This document shows, in pieces, positions 14,760 through 15,657 of a stretch of 15,657 bases of DNA. Under the pieces are notes generated by a model. It was not told the origin of the DNA and did not search any database. It saw nothing but the letters and a program-made list of their open reading frames with translations. Both the position numbers and the translations under genes were made by a program. Origin of the DNA: an uncultured Bacilli bacterium (GTDB taxonomy: Bacteria; Bacillota_I; Bacilli_A; RF39; UBA660); the NCBI GenBank assembly GCA_934183705.1, contig CAKPSW010000018.1, positions 1 to 15,657 on the forward strand, read 5' to 3'. Position 1 is the stretch's first letter. Each line of letters begins with the position of its first letter.

Positions 14760-14781
14760 AACTCCATCTTTTGATGAAGTT
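14760..14781 (-). terminator. Small terminator-like hairpin upstream of the hydrolase promoter
   Basis: On the minus strand AACTTCATC, an AAAA loop and GATGGAGTT form a 9-bp stem (one G-U pair) followed by TTCC. A second perfect 9-bp hairpin, TTGCATTGT/ACAATGCAA (14786-14807), lies directly before it. Together they could insulate the hydrolase from upstream transcription. Confidence 0.35.
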
Positions 14782-14844
14782 ATTCTTGCATTGTAAGCAC
14801 AATGCAAACGTTTAGTGTTATATCCTCTTAAGTTATTATTTTTG

Positions 14845-14871
14845 TTCAAGGTCGCAATTTGCGACCTTGAA
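14845..14871. repeat. Perfect 27-nt palindrome within the ORF6N remnant
   Basis: TTCAAGGTCGCAA, one central T, TTGCGACCTTGAA: 13-bp arms. It encodes the SRSQIATLN stretch of the relic. It is GC-richer than its surroundings. There is no T-run on either strand, so it is not a terminator. Confidence 0.85.
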
Positions 14872-15009
14872 GATAATTCTTCCATTTATTTCTTTGTCAA
14901 TTGAAAACATAACTTGTTTTCATCTAACTTCATATATCATATCTTCTATCATCAAATTTTCTTTTTATATTATTTGTCATAAATTATATAATCCTCTCAA
15001 ATATAATAT

Positions 15010-15075
15010 TTATTTGGAGACTTAACTTAGGCTCCAAATAACACTAACAAGACTAACAAAGTTAGGCTTGTAGTG
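15010..15075. repeat. Two adjacent hairpins in the gene-free stretch
   Basis: First: TTATTTGGAG and CTCCAAATAA, a perfect 10-bp stem with a 12-nt loop (15010-15041). Second: 15042-15075, three paired blocks (CACTA/TAGTG, CAAG/CTTG, CTAAC/GTTAG) with a bulge and a mismatch and a 3-nt AAA loop. They abut with no spacer. The only other things I see in 14931-15212 are the terminator at 15076-15111 and the structured element at 15132-15199. Confidence 0.7.
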
Positions 15076-15111
15076 AAAAAAGAACTTAAATAAATAACTA
15101 TCTAAGTTCTT
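15076..15111 (-). terminator. Intrinsic terminator downstream of the Cys-rich gene
   Basis: On the minus strand AAGAACTTA and TAAGTTCTT form a perfect 9-bp stem running directly into a six-T tract. It follows the first structured element by about 20 nt, so that element would lie in the 3' part of the transcript. Confidence 0.75.
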
Positions 15112-15131
15112 ATAACAATTATATATTCTCT

Positions 15132-15199
15132 TTTAATTTAGCTTGTGCCACCGTCAGGTTAGATGGGATTTCTTATTGAAAGCAATACAATTAAACTAA
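15132..15199 (-). ncRNA. Structured element copy 1 (3' of the Cys-rich gene), family unknown
   Basis: It contains GCTTGTGCCACCGTC (15141-15155, plus-strand reading), GATTTCT (15167-15173) and a TATTG-AAAG-CAATA hairpin (15174-15187). AT-rich complementary ends close it (TTTAATT with AATTAAA, or TTAGCT with AACTAA; the latter pairs through G-U only if the minus strand is the RNA). The same layout occurs at 15572-15649. I cannot match it to a known RNA family. Strand is inferred from the terminator and the G-U argument. Confidence 0.5.
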
Positions 15200-15212
15200 T
15201 TTTTAATTTAAC

Positions 15213-15464
15213 TTAAAACCAATATTTATTCATTTTTTCTAGAAATTCATATGTAATAGGAAATCCTGTATATTCTCCAATTACTGAATCAATTCCGCAA
15301 TATGGACATAAGGCTGTTTTATCATATCTATCTTCTACCCAATCTTTTATTTCTTTTGGATTAAATATTTTTAAGCAATAAAAACACCCACATTTTTGAT
15401 CCTTTAATAATTTTTCCTTATGATTAGCACAATATTTATGTGCCACTATAATATCATTTTCCAT
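15213..15464 (-). CDS. Small Cys-rich, probably zinc-binding protein
   Basis: 83 aa, no signal peptide. Cysteines at 12, 25, 27, 30, 53 and 56, with CGCFYC (25-30) and ALCPYCGIDSVIG (51-63), suggest a zinc-ribbon-like fold. I recall the pattern CGCFYCLKIF...TALCPYCGIDSVIGE...F from widespread small bacterial proteins annotated only as hypothetical or 'cytoplasmic protein'; function is unknown. AGAGG lies 7 nt before the ATG. It is bracketed by two copies of an unidentified structured element, and a terminator follows. Confidence 0.88.
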   Translation of the reverse strand: MENDIIVAHKYCANHKEKLLKDQKCGCFYCLKIFNPKEIKDWVEDRYDKTALCPYCGIDSVIGEYTGFPITYEFLEKMNKYWF

Positions 15465-15495
15465 AAGCCATCCTCTTCATATAATATTATATAAA

Positions 15496-15523
15496 TATAT
15501 AAATCATTCACATTCATTAACAA
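15496..15523 (-). promoter_or_regulatory. Candidate promoter of the Cys-rich gene
   Basis: The minus strand has TTGTTA (15518-15523), a 16-bp spacer and TATATA (15496-15501), 32 nt before the ATG. The region is so AT-rich that alternatives exist. If correct, structured element copy 2 would lie upstream of, not in, this transcript. Confidence 0.4.
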
Positions 15524-15571
15524 TAACATTGTACAATATATTTTTTAATTTATTATTTTTGACCCTCAGAC

Positions 15572-15649
15572 TTGATTGCGGCTTGTGCCACCGTCTTTAT
15601 AGGGGATAGATTTCTACTACCAACTTTCAATAGTATATACCGCAATCAA
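15572..15649 (-). ncRNA. Structured element copy 2 (5' of the Cys-rich gene), family unknown
   Basis: A perfect 10-bp closing stem, TTGATTGCGG (15572-15581) with CCGCAATCAA (15640-15649). Inside, in plus-strand order, are CTTGTGCCACCGTC (15582-15595), GATTTCT (15609-15615) and a TACTA/TAGTA hairpin (15615-15635). The single-stranded core matches copy 1, while both stems differ in sequence yet still pair. That is the pattern of a structured RNA or a folded DNA site. Family not recognised. Confidence 0.55.
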
Positions 15650-15657
15650 TAAAGGTA

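Larger units (their letters stand above)
14730..14930 (-). pseudogene. Decayed ORF6N-domain (phage antirepressor-type) gene remnant
   Basis: In one minus-strand frame from 14930, KLDENKLCFQLTKK is followed by a TAA (14886-14888), then MEELSSRSQIATLNKNN and RGYNTKRL. This closely resembles the ORF6N core pattern (FCFQLTKEEMEEL-SRSQIATLNK...YLPYAFTEQG). The expected FTEQG region is already degraded, and the frame ends at TAG 14730-14732. The expected N-terminal portion is missing or scrambled. It overlaps the promoter of the downstream hydrolase. I recognise the family from the motif only. Confidence 0.6.

Noticed and set aside
14719..14802. N-terminal extension of the alpha/beta hydrolase to the ATG at 14802
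   Set aside because: The added 28 residues are Cys-rich and unlike the family; the GTG at 14718 has a good ribosome site, and the extension covers the promoter and a hairpin.
15132..15649. Integron attC sites around the Cys-rich gene
   Set aside because: The element-gene-element order and inverted ends suggested it, but the conserved core GTTRRRY/RYYYAAC boxes are not at the element ends. A GTTAGGC at 15061-15067 belongs to a separate short hairpin.
15132..15649. MITE or insertion-sequence ends
   Set aside because: A MITE would have the same terminal repeats in each copy; here the terminal stems differ while the inner core is conserved, and no target duplication is visible.
1..15657. DGR template repeat or reverse transcriptase in the window
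   Set aside because: No ORF shows RT motifs, and I saw no second GC-rich segment resembling 283-481 on either strand. Only the tRNA genes are comparably GC-rich.
1..15657. CRISPR array
   Set aside because: No regularly spaced direct repeats; the only two-copy repeat (15141 and 15581) is about 440 nt apart.
1..15657. Mycoplasma-type code (TGA = Trp)
   Set aside because: TGA ends ireB and rnc in positions that fit family lengths, and Trp is encoded by TGG throughout.

Overview
The window is an AT-rich stretch of bacterial chromosome; a hand count over 1201-1380 gives about 27% GC. The lineage looks like Bacillota, class Bacilli or a close uncultured gut group. The evidence is the conserved ireB-ruvX-yrzB-mltG order, strong AGGAGG-type ribosome sites, typical sigma-A promoters, encoded tRNA CCA ends, and TGA used as a stop (standard code 11, not a Mycoplasma code). 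murI and mltG imply a peptidoglycan wall. This placement is inference; no rRNA is present.

Layout, left to right; nearly everything is on the minus strand. At 1-36 lie the first 12 codons of rpsL (ribosomal protein S12) with promoter and leader. At 260-1882 is an anchored or secreted surface protein whose last 73 codons jump abruptly to about 54% GC. That tail has the composition and codon pattern expected of a diversity-generating retroelement (DGR) variable region, but no reverse transcriptase or template repeat is visible here. At 2071-4098 is the operon ireB-ruvX-DUF1292-mltG, read right to left from a promoter at 4122-4150. uvrB (4437-6386) has its own promoter. From 11888 down to 6461 runs a tightly packed series: trmB, rnc, MBL hydrolase, cinA/pncC-like, CmpB-like membrane protein, Mbeg1-like hydrolase, macro-domain protein, and a RhuM-family gene that has lost a recognisable start.

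A divergent small Met/Gly/Pro-rich coiled-coil protein (11963-12223, plus) faces murI (12235-12966), which is preceded by a possible coupled 53-codon ORF. A two-gene tRNA unit (a CAT tRNA, then Leu-TAG) has a textbook promoter and a terminator. A plus-strand hypothetical protein and a minus-strand alpha/beta hydrolase converge on a 13-bp bidirectional terminator.

The right end (14730-15657) is accessory. It holds a decayed ORF6N-domain gene containing a perfect 27-nt palindrome, a run of hairpins, and a small Cys-rich protein flanked by two copies of an unidentified structured element. The copies share a 15-nt core and differ in their closing stems, which are still paired. RhuM and ORF6N are both phage/antirepressor-type families, so this bacterium has repeatedly acquired and lost such genes.

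The three places most worth a second look are the variable-region-like tail of the surface protein, the twin structured elements around the Cys-rich gene, and the coding-region palindromes in the RhuM and ORF6N relics.
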